Program-made: the position numbers and the translations under genes
NCBI GenBank assembly: GCA_021399435.1
Contig: JAJTUP010000070.1
Span: forward strand, 245,078-309,077
Direction of reading: 5' to 3'
Source of the DNA: Diaporthe sp. PMI_573
Lineage: Eukaryota > Ascomycota > Sordariomycetes > Diaporthales > Diaporthaceae
DNA: 64,000 nucleotides
Notes under the pieces: generated by a model
Told to the model about the DNA's origin: nothing
Seen by the model: only the letters and a program-made list of their open reading frames with translations
Database searches by the model: none
Part shown: in pieces, positions 55,101 through 64,000 of the stretch
Numbering within the stretch: position 1 is the first letter of the stretch
Layout: the number at the start of each line of letters is the position of its first letter

Positions 55101-58100
55101 AGGCGAACATGTTTCTTTCCTTAGTTAAAAAGCTATTACAATTATCCTTTATGATCTATTCCAAGCGATTAAGAGTAAGTCGAGATCCCCTCTCAGTCTT
55201 AGAGAATTTTAGCCATATCTAGGGGTTATATTTATATTCGTGGTTTTGGTTTATAGTATTCCTGATTCTTACTTCATGGCTTGGCTTCTAGTTAACCATT
55301 CCCTCTAAAACTAATCCGTTAAATAGGTAGTTGTCTACTAGATATACTTTAACTCCCGCCCTCTTATAGAGGGTTCTGATTATAAGTTAATAAGTACGTT
55401 TAATTAATTTAGTAATACTAGCAGGTGATGGGATTAAGTTTACCTATTTACGAGTATAGGCTGTCCTTATTCTCAGATGAGATCCGTAGATATACTAAGG
55501 ATTAGGTTTTTTAATACCTTTAAGTACGTATAATTAATATACTTTGTGCTGAAGGTCTTTTGTAAAAGAAACTAATAACTTCTAAATATCCTTGTCCTGG
55601 AGGATGCCTAGAATTTCATTACCTTCTTTAATACTAAGATAGGTTAAAGAAGGCTTGACTGGAGTGCTGATTACTACTAGTTTTTGATTAGATTGTTTTG
55701 AATACATCTAAATGGCTGAAGTCTATAAAATATATTTTTTTGAGACTCGTGTACCATTACTAGGTACTATATGAAAAGGCTTCTAGTTCCTTCGTCCTAG
55801 GCCACACTTTATCCAGGAGTCTCCTAGCATAATATACGTAAATAGGAAACCCTTTAACTTTTTAAAGGTTAGATTAGTATTAAGAAAGAATAGCATTTCA
55901 AGAAGAATGTAGTGTATGATATTGTAGGTCACATTGTTGATAATAAAGAAAACTTGCTTTATCTAATTAGGGCTGATATAAATCTAGTCTTTAGTTACCC
56001 TAATTAGAGACAAGGCTTCTCTATTATAGACTATAGAGGTTATGTCCTTGAGAGGAGAATAAGCAAGCTGGTTTTGGCTGTAATAGCTTAATGGTAGTAG
56101 ATTTATCTCTACCCTAGTATTAAGTAAAGCTAGTGAAGGTGTGTATTGGTTGCTTTCTACATGTATGGTAAGGAAAGCTAAACTATAATATCCTTGGTTA
56201 ATTACATCTAAAGTTGATGTAGCTAGAGAGCTAACATAATATCTAATTATTATTAGGGTTGGAGTAGTTTCCCCTGGTAAGTTGCTTGTCGGAGTGCTGA
56301 TAACTTTGATACTTGGGTGCTGGTCTCTCTGTCCCCTTATTTTGTGGATAGGTTTAAAAGGGACTTGTGAAATAGTCTTTGCCCTGTCCTGTAGGGCTTG
56401 CAGGTACCTAATCAGAGTAGTATTTATCTTTTTAAGAGCTAGGAGATTAGAAGTATGCATCTTTATAGTTTTGCCAAGAATTACCTGCGCCGCTGCTTCT
56501 TCCGGAGGTAAGGTTTTTGCTAGTTATCTTTTTAGCTTAGCGTAGGTTGGTTTTTCTACCACCGCCCCCGCCACTGTATTAACTTGATTATGTTCCGTGT
56601 ACCTAGTAAATTCTTCTGCTGTGTAGCTTTCCGAGTTATCTGGTTCCTTTCTGCTTGGACTGCTTGGACTTGGTAAATCGTTTTTGAAGTAGATGTGCGT
56701 TTTAGGGTAAGGGGTATCTAGTATGGCTTTGTACATTGCCTCGTCGTTCTAATCTGTACCGTCCTCTGTCACTCGTCTCTTCTTTGTAGCATTAGCAAAG
56801 GTTTGTAGATCTTTTGAATAAATCTACTCTTCGCCTATAGTAATGGTGTAGAGAGATGGGTCTGAGGTTATCGACACGGATCTAATAGCTAGTGGTTTTC
56901 CTAGTAGTTTAGGATTCTAGACTAGTTTGACCTCTCCTAAGGCCGGGTTACCTCTAAATAATGGGTTTGCCTTAACGAGTTTTTGGTATTAAAGGATATA
57001 TAGTAAGTTGGTTCTACTTTTCTATAATAGAAACTCTAGTTAGCCTCTAGTATACTTTTTAATCCTAATTCCTTTCTGATCACGATAGAGTCGAATGCTA
57101 ATAGGGTCTAGAAATTTAGAATATCTGTTCTGAGCGTCTATAATAGTGCCAAGGATTATTAAAGAACCCTTGTACTTCTCTATATAGAAGAGCCTATTAG
57201 TAACAAGCTTGTTAATCTTGTCGTACTTGTAAGCTGTGTGGTCTTCTCCTATATAGCTATAGTATATATGTGGAGAACTATCCTTCTTTAGCTAAATAGT
57301 AGAAACACTATAAGTATCGTTATCGTTGTTACTTAAGGCTAGGGAGTAGATTTCCTAGCCGCTAGGTCTCTAAATAGACCCTACTGTGCCCGTTCTAGTC
57401 AGTCTGAGTTTAGTTTGTTGTCTATTATAAGAGGTTGCTTTAGTATGACGTCTAAGTTATTTATTAATCTCCTTTTCCTCTCACATCCTTAGCTGCTTGA
57501 TTTTTAAGTTAGTAAATTCGTTTACAAGGTTGTCTATCCTTTGTTTAAGAGAATTGTTACCCTGATTTCTATGCTGATTAGGCTGAACGATAGGTTCTAG
57601 ATATGTACTAGTAGGTTTCGAGTATCTTAGATCATTACTTCGTTACTTCTCTATATGTTGTTGATTCTGCTAATTCTATAGGTCCGTCTAGGAATGATTA
57701 GGAAGTCCTTTTATAGCTAGGTAATGGTCCTGCTTAGAGTACTCTAGTTCTTTATTAAGGATAGATAAAAGCCTGTCTTTGAATTCTATCTAGGGTATGT
57801 CTTTGACCTTCTCCTTATAGGTTAGTCTGGAAAGAAGCTACTTCTTGATCCGGGATAAAAGCGTCTTATAGAAGGTCCTACTTCCCTGATTAGACGTCTC
57901 TCTAGCTTTAATTAGTACTTGGTTATAGTTAGTAATCCTTTGTTTCCATTCCTTAAGGTTATCTGAGGGATTCTAGTAGAGGATTACTTCTATTACTAAG
58001 CCTGGATCTACTTGAGAAGAAGTATTACTGGTTTTGAAGTAGGCTAAGAGTTCCTGACTCTATAAAGCCTAGGTGCTTAGTCTAGTAGTGACCTTCTCAA

Positions 58101-58646
58101 TTGAATAGACCAGATCAGAGCTAGTATAATATTGTTTTAACAAGGAAAGGATCTAGTCTGTTAGATAAGAGAATTAGCGAGAAATGTCCTCTAAGGTAGA
58201 TATTGACTTAATAATATTTATACTATCAAACCTTGGTATGTTAAGGTTATATAACATGAGCGGCGCTATCTAGGGTAGCATTATAGTGCTATAGGAGAAT
58301 GGACTAAACGGGTATTGGCCCATAGTATTAGGCTTAGCTAAAAGGAGTTGTCGTGGCTAAGTAGGAGGGTCCTGGGTAGAAGGTGAAGAGGTTTTGCTGG
58401 GAGACCCTTTGCCCTTAGGCTTAGGTTTCTTTAGTAACTAGTCTCTTCTATGCTCCTTTCTAGTCCTTTAGTGATTAGGAGGAATTGAAGGACTAGTAAT
58501 TGCTTGCTAGTAGGTAGAGCTTGGAGTAAGTGAAGGTGGACGTGGTAGGCTTAAGCCTTTAGATGATATAGTTGGGAAACCCGGTGTTCTAGTAGAAGTA
58601 GCGTCTTTAGCAGGGCTAGCTACCACGGATGTTCTAGTGCCAGACA
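52126..58646 (-). pseudogene. Gypsy gag and pol (protease, RT, RNase H, integrase), RIP-inactivated
   Basis: Gag starts at the ATG at 58646 with a Ser/Thr/Pro-rich leader and a capsid-like start (NLNIPRFDSINIIKSISTLEDIS). The protease region (56000-56160) reads ALLNTRVEINLLP, where DTG-type residues are expected; D and G are replaced. Reverse transcriptase is at 54370-55005: WFLIKKKDSGYQLINN, then YKILSLLNFFLSYD and PFLNNVAIRGPNTDYDNEE. Family members have Asp-Asp where Asn-Asn stands in PFLNNV. Integrase ends with a GPY block (FGPYIINSISLNNVYKL) and LPQRLKKF near 52300-52400. Gag and pol are not in one frame over the whole span. All catalytic centres I can see are damaged by G-to-A changes, and stops are frequent. 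Confidence 0.88.
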
Positions 58647-59449
58647 TTGTTAGAATGAAGTGATCAGAGCTGTAGGCTTGTTGTTTAAGAGAGTTTGTAT
58701 ATTATCCAGAGAGTTGAATATTCTTAAGTTGGTATTTAGTATAGTAATGATACTTAAAACATCGTGCCTTTTTAAGGTGCTTTTCCTCTTCCTAGTATAC
58801 ATAGTCTCTCCTTAAAGTCTCCTATTAGCTCTAATTAAAAGCCGTAATACCTTAGCCTTGCCTCCCTATATACTCCTCGGGCTTTGTGTTCATGCCCAAA
58901 AGCGCCTTGCCGCGAACCTTGTCGCGACAGTTGTAGGGGTAATTGTCGCGATAGTGCTACTTTCTAACTAGACTTTAGTTGTTAAAGCAACTACGGAATC
59001 AGATTAAGGGCCGTTCTCCTCTAATTTAAGCTTAACAAATCCTGTAAAAGTCTAATCCCCTCCTTGACTAAGTGTTTTACAAGTAAATATATCGCTCTAC
59101 TAGGGCTTCAGCCATTACCATGAAACGATCCCTGGCGTGCTGGCTGATGTTTATGCCTTGGGTACGAAGCTTAGTCGAGAGGGTACCCTTTAGAACCTTG
59201 GCAAGAGAGCAGGTTTGAAAGTAGGGTTCTCCCTATATGCTTTAGTTATGCTTCTCTGTCTTTAGTTTGGTCACACATCTCTCTCGCTGGCGAGGCGTTC
59301 CCTCGGTAGTTTTGATCAGGCGTTGCTAAGACAATTCTGCTCATGATTATGAAGAATAGGCAAGCTTTAGACTGACTTGTTAGTCGTGAGCTCTCTCCTC
59401 AGTCTTCAAAGGTCACGTAGTCAGCTCAAGCCCGGGCTAGATCACTAGT

Positions 59450-59778
59450 AAAAACGTGGATACCAAAGCCGAGTATAACAGGTGCCTAAGTTCTGTTGGC
59501 TCCTCTGAGCGAGAGAGAGAGGAAACTGCTAGAGGGCTCTAACGTGAAGAAAGAAGAGATAATGAAAAAGGGCTGGAAGGGCCACGAAGGTGATAAAAGT
59601 AGTGATTGGGTTCTGATTAGACGATGTCACAGGTTATTAAATAATAATAATAGAAGAATGAGTTGAATTATTGCTTCGGCCCTCGAGAGGGATAGAAGTA
59701 TGTCTGGTACTTATAGTACGGACGGCCAAGAAAGAAAATTCATCGCACTAGCTACGTGAAACACTGCACCCCGTAATA
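59450..59778 (-). repeat. 5' LTR of the Gypsy element
   Basis: 329 bp, the less mutated LTR. In element orientation it starts TATTACGGGG (probably TGTTACGGGG before mutation) and ends CCACGTTTTT. It should hold the element's promoter and the start of the RNA. Confidence 0.93.
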
Positions 59779-59783
59779 ATAAT

Positions 59784-60850
59784 ACTAAAGTAGCTTATAA
59801 ACTTACTTAAGAAGCTAATAAAAGCTTAATTCTCTTTTATTATTAATAATGCTTTAAAATAGTAATAGAATATTCTTTATATAAGTTAAGGCTATACCTT
59901 AGAAGAAAAGCATCCTCTTATTATTTATTAAGTATATATAATTAAGTAAGAGATTATATAAGAAATGTTCTTTTTTCATCTACTTAATCTACTACTTTAT
60001 ATATTAGAAGATACTTATAATGCTACCCTTGTTATTAGTAGCTTATTAGTACTAGTAGCTTTTCTTCTTAAGAAAATCTAACGCTAATTAAGTAGGTATA
60101 TAAATACTATACTCTTACTTATAAAATCTTTAAAGCTAGTCCTTTATAGTATTCTTTTCTAGCTATATTCTTAAGTACTTTTAATAAAGGGCTTCCTTAA
60201 GTCTCTTAGGCTTTATAAGGGATAGGTTTTAAGTAGTATAAGTAAGGAAATTATAATGTTCTAGTAATAGCTTTGCCTAGCTATATTAAGCCTTAGGGAC
60301 TTCCTAAGGGCTATAATAGGTATATTTCTCCTCTTAGATTACTAGCTTTTACTTACCTAGTATTTCCTTTATTATATAAGCTATTGCTTTCTATTTATAG
60401 CTAGTTTTAATTATTAAGGTATTAGTTGTTATTATAGTAAAGGGTTGCTAAATACCTTAGGTATATACTAAAAGCTTATAATTCTTACTTAAAGCTTTAA
60501 CTATACTTATAAAGCTAGTAGCCTTTATTACTTTATTTAAATTAGCCTTAAGGTTTTTATAAGTATTATATTTATTATAAAAGAGTTTTAAGAAGAAAGG
60601 AGGGTTAAAAAGGGCTAGCTAGTAGTAGTTTATTACTATAATATTTACATTCTATTTATAATAGTTTATTTACTACTATACCTTAAGACCTAAGTAATTA
60701 AAAAGGTATATTATTACTATAATACTAGAGAATTAAAATCTAATTAAATAAGAAGTATTTTTAATCCTAAATTAATTAATTTAGCAATTTATTAATATAA
60801 GATAATAGTATTAAGTTTAGTAGATTAGGTAGTCTTATAGGTTAGTAGAT
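59784..60850. repeat. RIP-degraded A+T-rich repeat
   Basis: TA-dense sequence with no readable frame, the right flank of the Gypsy insertion. With 43758-47801 it may be part of one older repeat. Confidence 0.5.
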
Positions 60851-61060
60851 TCTACAGCTAGAAAGGGCACTAGGGGCTGGTAAGGTGACGTTGAATGGTG
60901 GCCTCTTATTGGCTGCAGCGAGAGTAGGGCTGCTTAGTCAGCCGATTTGCTCTGCGCCCTCCGTTTTTTGCTCTGCGAATCTCTGCATTCTTCTTATTTC
61001 ACAACACGGTAGACTAAATCAGGAATTAACAGGTTTAGGAGGATGCAGCCTCTTACATAG
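60851..61060. other. short G+C-normal island inside RIP DNA
   Basis: About 200 bp of normal composition surrounded by A+T-rich sequence on both sides. It contains a repeat of CTCTGCG (CTCTGCGCCCT and CTCTGCGAATCTCTGC). A 62-codon frame is not convincing. It is perhaps a fragment shorter than the RIP length threshold. Confidence 0.4.
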
Positions 61061-61870
61061 GATTTTATATTAGAAAATATCTAAACTACATTAAAAAAAG
61101 ATAGTAAAGCATAAACACTAAAAGAGAAGAAATAGCTAAATAATGCAGAGTTTTAGCTAATGCATAGTTAAGGCACTTAGTAAGCTAGCAGGATTATAAG
61201 CAACTAAGGGGATAACCTATAATTAGTTAAAGTTAAATGTAAATCCTATATCTTATCTTTAAATATTAATTAAGGAATTCTAAATTTATAAAGCTTGTGT
61301 TTAATTCTTAAAAGCTATTTTAAATATTAAGTTACTATATATAACTACAAAGATAGCCTATACTAGCTATATTGCCTCTAGTTTAAGTAAAGGAGGGGTA
61401 AGCAAGCTATAGGAAATAAACCTCTTATAGGACTTACTAATACCTTTTAGAATAGGCCTAAGAAGCAAGGTGCTTACGTTTTAAAAGTAAAAGAAAGAAA
61501 AAGCTTAATATAAGTACTAATCTTATAAAAAAAGAATAATAATACTAATAAGTATTATCTTTTAAGTAGGTAGTAATAATATAAATATAAATTAGCTAGT
61601 AATAACTAATTATAAGAAAACTTACTAGGTATTATTTTAGCCTTTAATACAATGCCCTATAATATCTAAATTTAATTTATTATAACTTTAATATTTATAT
61701 AAGCTTTACCTTAGTATAAAGCTATACTCTTATTTATAAGATTAGCTACTTATTTTATTATTATCTTATTATCTTATAGCAAAGTATTAGCATTTTTAAG
61801 CTAAGTTAATATAATAGTATTAGGTAATAAAGGAAAGGCATCTAGATACTCCTTAGGTAGACTTTGTACA
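61061..61870. repeat. RIP-degraded A+T-rich repeat, right border
   Basis: Last A+T-rich stretch; composition returns to normal at about 61870. No element boundary is recognised. Confidence 0.5.
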
Positions 61871-62139
61871 TAGAAATAATACCTTAGTTGCGTTTTTACC
61901 TGTTGTTCATCTGCCCTTTGAGGCACATAGGAGCGTTGTGTTAGTAATCAGCCCTTTGCATCTGCCGTTTCAGACTCTGCACACAGCAATGACATACCTT
62001 GGCTCCAAGCACATCACCAGTAGTGTATTGTAATGAAGTACGAATGGAGGTATGGAAAAGGATACCTAGCGGCCTAGTATGCACTGCAGTTGTCTGAACG
62101 ACGAGACCGAGGAGAATCTCAACGTGGCCCATCACATCT

Positions 62140-62999
62140 GCTATTGCTTATTTAGTAGGCAATGCCCACGTCCATAGTGCTCAAAGCCACCCAACACTAT
62201 GCCGCCATTGTTTAGCCCATAGGCAGAAAGCGTTTACCTAACGTCATGCCCACCCAACTTGGCGCTTTCAAGGTCCAGTTGTATCAGACCATTAATCGTC
62301 CTCTGGTAACTCTTATTGCTAATCTAACCACCCACATAACAGGCCTAGCCGCTCAAGTTAAGTCGTCTCACAATAACAAGGTCTTTTACAGTCAAGACCA
62401 AAATGCCGTAGCTATTATCAGCTATTATTATGTCTTCAAAAAGGTTGCACCGTTCATTAGTCAAAGCCTCGCCCGCATCAGCAACAACGCTCATGCACTA
62501 GCGAAGGCTCTCCTTAGTCTCTTGGAGTTGTGCAAGTTGAGCAGCTTCGTTTTCAGACAAGGGCACCGTAGACCTCATAGCCTCCATTCTATTGTCGATG
62601 TCATGCTCGTGGGTTTGAAGGCGTGGAACCAGGGATTGGATAGAGTCTTTGGCAGCGCCCAAGCCAGTTCTAATGAACTTATGTGCAGAAGGCTGCTGCA
62701 AGAACTGCGGGGGCTCTTTCGAGGTTGATTCGAGTTTCTCAATCTGGGCAGACAGTTGTGAACAGATCTTTAACCCTTACTGAGACTCCTAAGACTTTAT
62801 GGCTACTTCGACGAAACAATACACATACACACATGCATATGAACATATAACTGATTCGTTTTTCCCGATCTTCCTCTGATATTAAAGAGTCTCGATTACC
62901 AGCATAGAAAACGGCCTCGGTCGCGAACGCGTCGAGGAGTATAATGCTACGTTGACTGTTGTTCAGACCTTTTGCGACAAGTTTGAAGAAGCCTCTCAA
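62140..62999 (-). pseudogene. fungal HeLo-like N-terminal-domain family gene, RIP-inactivated
   Basis: On the minus strand the frame reads QLSAQIEKLESTSKEPPQF, then GLGAAKDSIQSLVPRLQTHEHDIDNRMEAM and ENEAAQLAQLQETKESLR, followed by TAG at 62498 and in the same frame CMSVVADAGEALTNERCN, FEDIIIADNSYGILVLTVKDLV, RRLNLSG-stop-ACYVGG-stop-ISN. This order (QLQETKESLRQC, FEDI..AD.SYG, GGQ) is typical of fungal proteins annotated with the azaphilone-cluster protein L / HeLo-like N-terminal domain, whose function is unknown. Upstream sequence (62739-62999) may be an earlier exon, including SQRSIILLDAFATEAVFYA, separated by an intron with unclear borders. Every stop in the body falls on a likely Gln codon. 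It sits just outside the transposon block. Confidence 0.65.
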
Positions 63000-63691
63000 T
63001 ACCGGACTGAAACGACATTTCGCCTAGCAGTTTGCCAATAGCTACTTGGATATCTGGAATCGCTGCTCTTCAGCGCTAAACCTACCCCTAGGCCTACCTA
63101 CAGCAGCGTCGCCGCCTCGACCTCTGCTGCCAACGACCGCCGGAATGAGCAGTTGCAGTCGATCAAATGGCTGGTTGTGTCTTGATAGTGATCTCTATCT
63201 TGAAGGTCGAAATTTTTGATAAAGTCACTTCTTTGATCCACTCGCTTGTGGTACACGTTATGGAGGAGAGATCTTATAAAAAATGTAGTCTGTTATGAGC
63301 ATGCCTTCTCGGTACTTATGGCTTCTGTATCATTGCATGTCCTGACAGTAATTTTGTCGGGCAGATACTGCGAGGACTAGATCTCTGGTTGTTGAAGTGG
63401 AGGTTTGGTCGCTACTGAGGGTCCTATACTGTACCGGTCCTAATCAATCACCGCCTGGTTACGGCGACTTCGGTAACCCGTCGATTGAAAAATAGTGCAT
63501 ATTGACGTGCTGGGGGGCTTCCAGGACAGAAAGAAGAAGATTGACGATGTGAAAGTCAGACTGAAGACAGGCCGCTATTCACCACCTAGTTCAGGTGACT
63601 ACAAATCGGTTTGTTGTCGACATCCAATCTTCTGTCCAACAGCGCTCAGAGTGATAAAATCGAACCCAGACATTTCGCAACGCTCTGCGTA
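63000..63691. other. intergenic or decayed sequence
   Basis: No gene is supported. A short plus-strand stretch near 63070-63180 (PRPTYSSVAASTSAANDRRNEQL) looks protein-like, but it is too short to assign. Confidence 0.35.
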
Positions 63692-64000
63692 TCATGCTGA
63701 CCAAGGGAGAAAAAATTTGCGGGCCGCGCTTTTCGTGATCTTATCCCCCAATCGTTTACTTCTGGCCGTGTACTCCTTTTTCTCATTGATATGTGGAAAG
63801 GAGACATCAGGGACATCCTTTCCCAAAAACAAGCAGAGCGGTTCCCAACCGTCGGCCAGCTTAAAGTCAAGAAGCTGTTCGCTCGGCACACTACTGCGTA
63901 CGTATTCGTAGTGCCTGATATATGCTGCTCTCAGATTCTTCTCAACGTCTTCGGGGCAGTCTGATCTGGTCCAACCCTGCTGCGTTCGGAATGACACTGA
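63692..64000 (-). CDS. sulfotransferase-family protein, C-terminal part (cut by window edge)
   Basis: The minus-strand frame is open from the window edge to the stop at 63692, about 102 codons. It reads VEKNLRAAYIRHYEYVRSSVPSEQLLDFKLADGWEPLCLFLGKDVPDVSFPHINEKKEY (quoted in parts: VRSSVPSEQLLDF, DGWEPLCLFLGK, VPDVSFPHIN). This pattern is characteristic of the C-terminal half of the fungal P-loop sulfotransferase-like family (Sulfotransfer_4), whose N-terminal part with the PAPS-binding loop would lie beyond the window. Enzymatic function in fungi is not established. The visible part has no stop and appears intact, unlike its left neighbour. Confidence 0.72.
   Translation of the reverse strand, partial: SVSFRTQQGWTRSDCPEDVEKNLRAAYIRHYEYVRSSVPSEQLLDFKLADGWEPLCLFLGKDVPDVSFPHINEKKEYTARSKRLGDKITKSAARKFFLPWSA

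Larger units (their letters stand above)
47802..59778 (-). mobile_element. complete 11,977-bp Gypsy LTR retrotransposon (RIP-inactivated)
   Basis: Two LTRs of 326 and 329 bp bound the element, with the 5-bp target duplication ATAAT at 47797-47801 and 59779-59783. It reads on the minus strand: 5' LTR at right, gag from 58646, pol with protease, reverse transcriptase, RNase H/integrase to about 52126, and 3' LTR at left, preceded by a polypurine tract (GGAGAGGGG, minus strand, about 48129-48138). A primer-binding-like site follows the 5' LTR (TAGTGATCTAGCCCGGGC on the minus strand, TGG changed to TAG). At nearly 12 kb it is about twice the usual size of fungal Gypsy elements. The excess is a 4-kb segment between pol and 3' LTR holding two further frames. 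Confidence 0.93.

Noticed and set aside
62246..62728. 160-codon plus-strand frame at the right side
   Set aside because: It lies antisense to the HeLo-like-domain pseudogene, whose conserved blocks are readable on the minus strand; the plus frame has no recognisable feature.
63495..63911. 138-codon plus-strand frame near the right edge
   Set aside because: It overlaps antisense the sulfotransferase-like C-terminus, which has family-typical sequence.
1..64000. Transfer RNA, ribosomal RNA or other structural RNA genes
   Set aside because: I looked for tRNA-like arms and rRNA-like conserved blocks and saw none I could support; a covariance-model scan would be needed to exclude them.

Overview
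The window reads as a filamentous ascomycete chromosome (Pezizomycotina). The evidence is short GT-AG introns of roughly 40-115 bp, typical fungal enzyme families, and large A+T-rich blocks whose transposon reading frames are broken almost only by CAG/CAA-to-TAG/TAA and TGG-to-TAG changes. That pattern is the signature of repeat-induced point mutation (RIP). I cannot name the genus from sequence alone.

Layout. Positions 1-4260 are RIP-degraded repeats containing a complete but dead Fot1/pogo transposon (1989-3850). From 4.3 to 36.6 kb the DNA has normal gene composition. It holds an orphan Gln/His/Gly-rich protein (6901-8307), a broken short-chain dehydrogenase (SDR) diverging from a Dal5-type permease (9313-12658), and two divergent secreted hydrolases (carboxylesterase 13117-14800, PAF-acetylhydrolase-like 15976-17145). 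A run of carbon-metabolism genes follows: sugar transporter (17686-19775), aldo-keto reductase (20983-22667), transaldolase (25225-26626), GCY1/erythrose-reductase-like aldo-keto reductase (27518-28569, broken), two SDRs (28886-29889 and 30672-31830, the second broken), a YFH7/FrcK-like sugar-kinase-family gene (32043-32950, broken), a PhyH-type dioxygenase (33449-34516) and a truncated sorbitol/xylitol-dehydrogenase-like gene (35650-36530). At about 36.6 kb composition changes abruptly, next to a 24-bp perfect palindrome, into about 25 kb of RIP-degraded transposons: two more pogo-type elements, a fold-back MITE and half of another, LTR fragments, and an 11,977-bp Gypsy retrotransposon (47802-59778) with exact 5-bp target duplications. 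Normal DNA returns at about 61.9 kb with a RIP-broken gene and the 3' end of a sulfotransferase-like gene cut by the window edge.

How the genes could work together (inference): transporter, two aldo-keto reductases, two to three SDRs, a polyol dehydrogenase, a P-loop sugar kinase and transaldolase form a coherent pathway for importing a sugar or polyol, interconverting polyol and ketose, phosphorylating it and passing it to the non-oxidative pentose phosphate pathway. Three CreA-type sites lie upstream of the transporter. The pathway is decaying: four genes carry a nonsense codon explained by one CpA-to-TpA change (SDR codon 246, SDR codon 247, kinase codon 171, polyol dehydrogenase codon 9), and both aldo-keto reductases show frame problems, while transporter and transaldolase can be read end to end.

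The most unusual items are the Gypsy element, which carries two extra divergent reading frames between pol and its 3' LTR, and the three pogo elements, which share transposase architecture but have different terminal repeats, each built from a direct repeat of 17-bp period.
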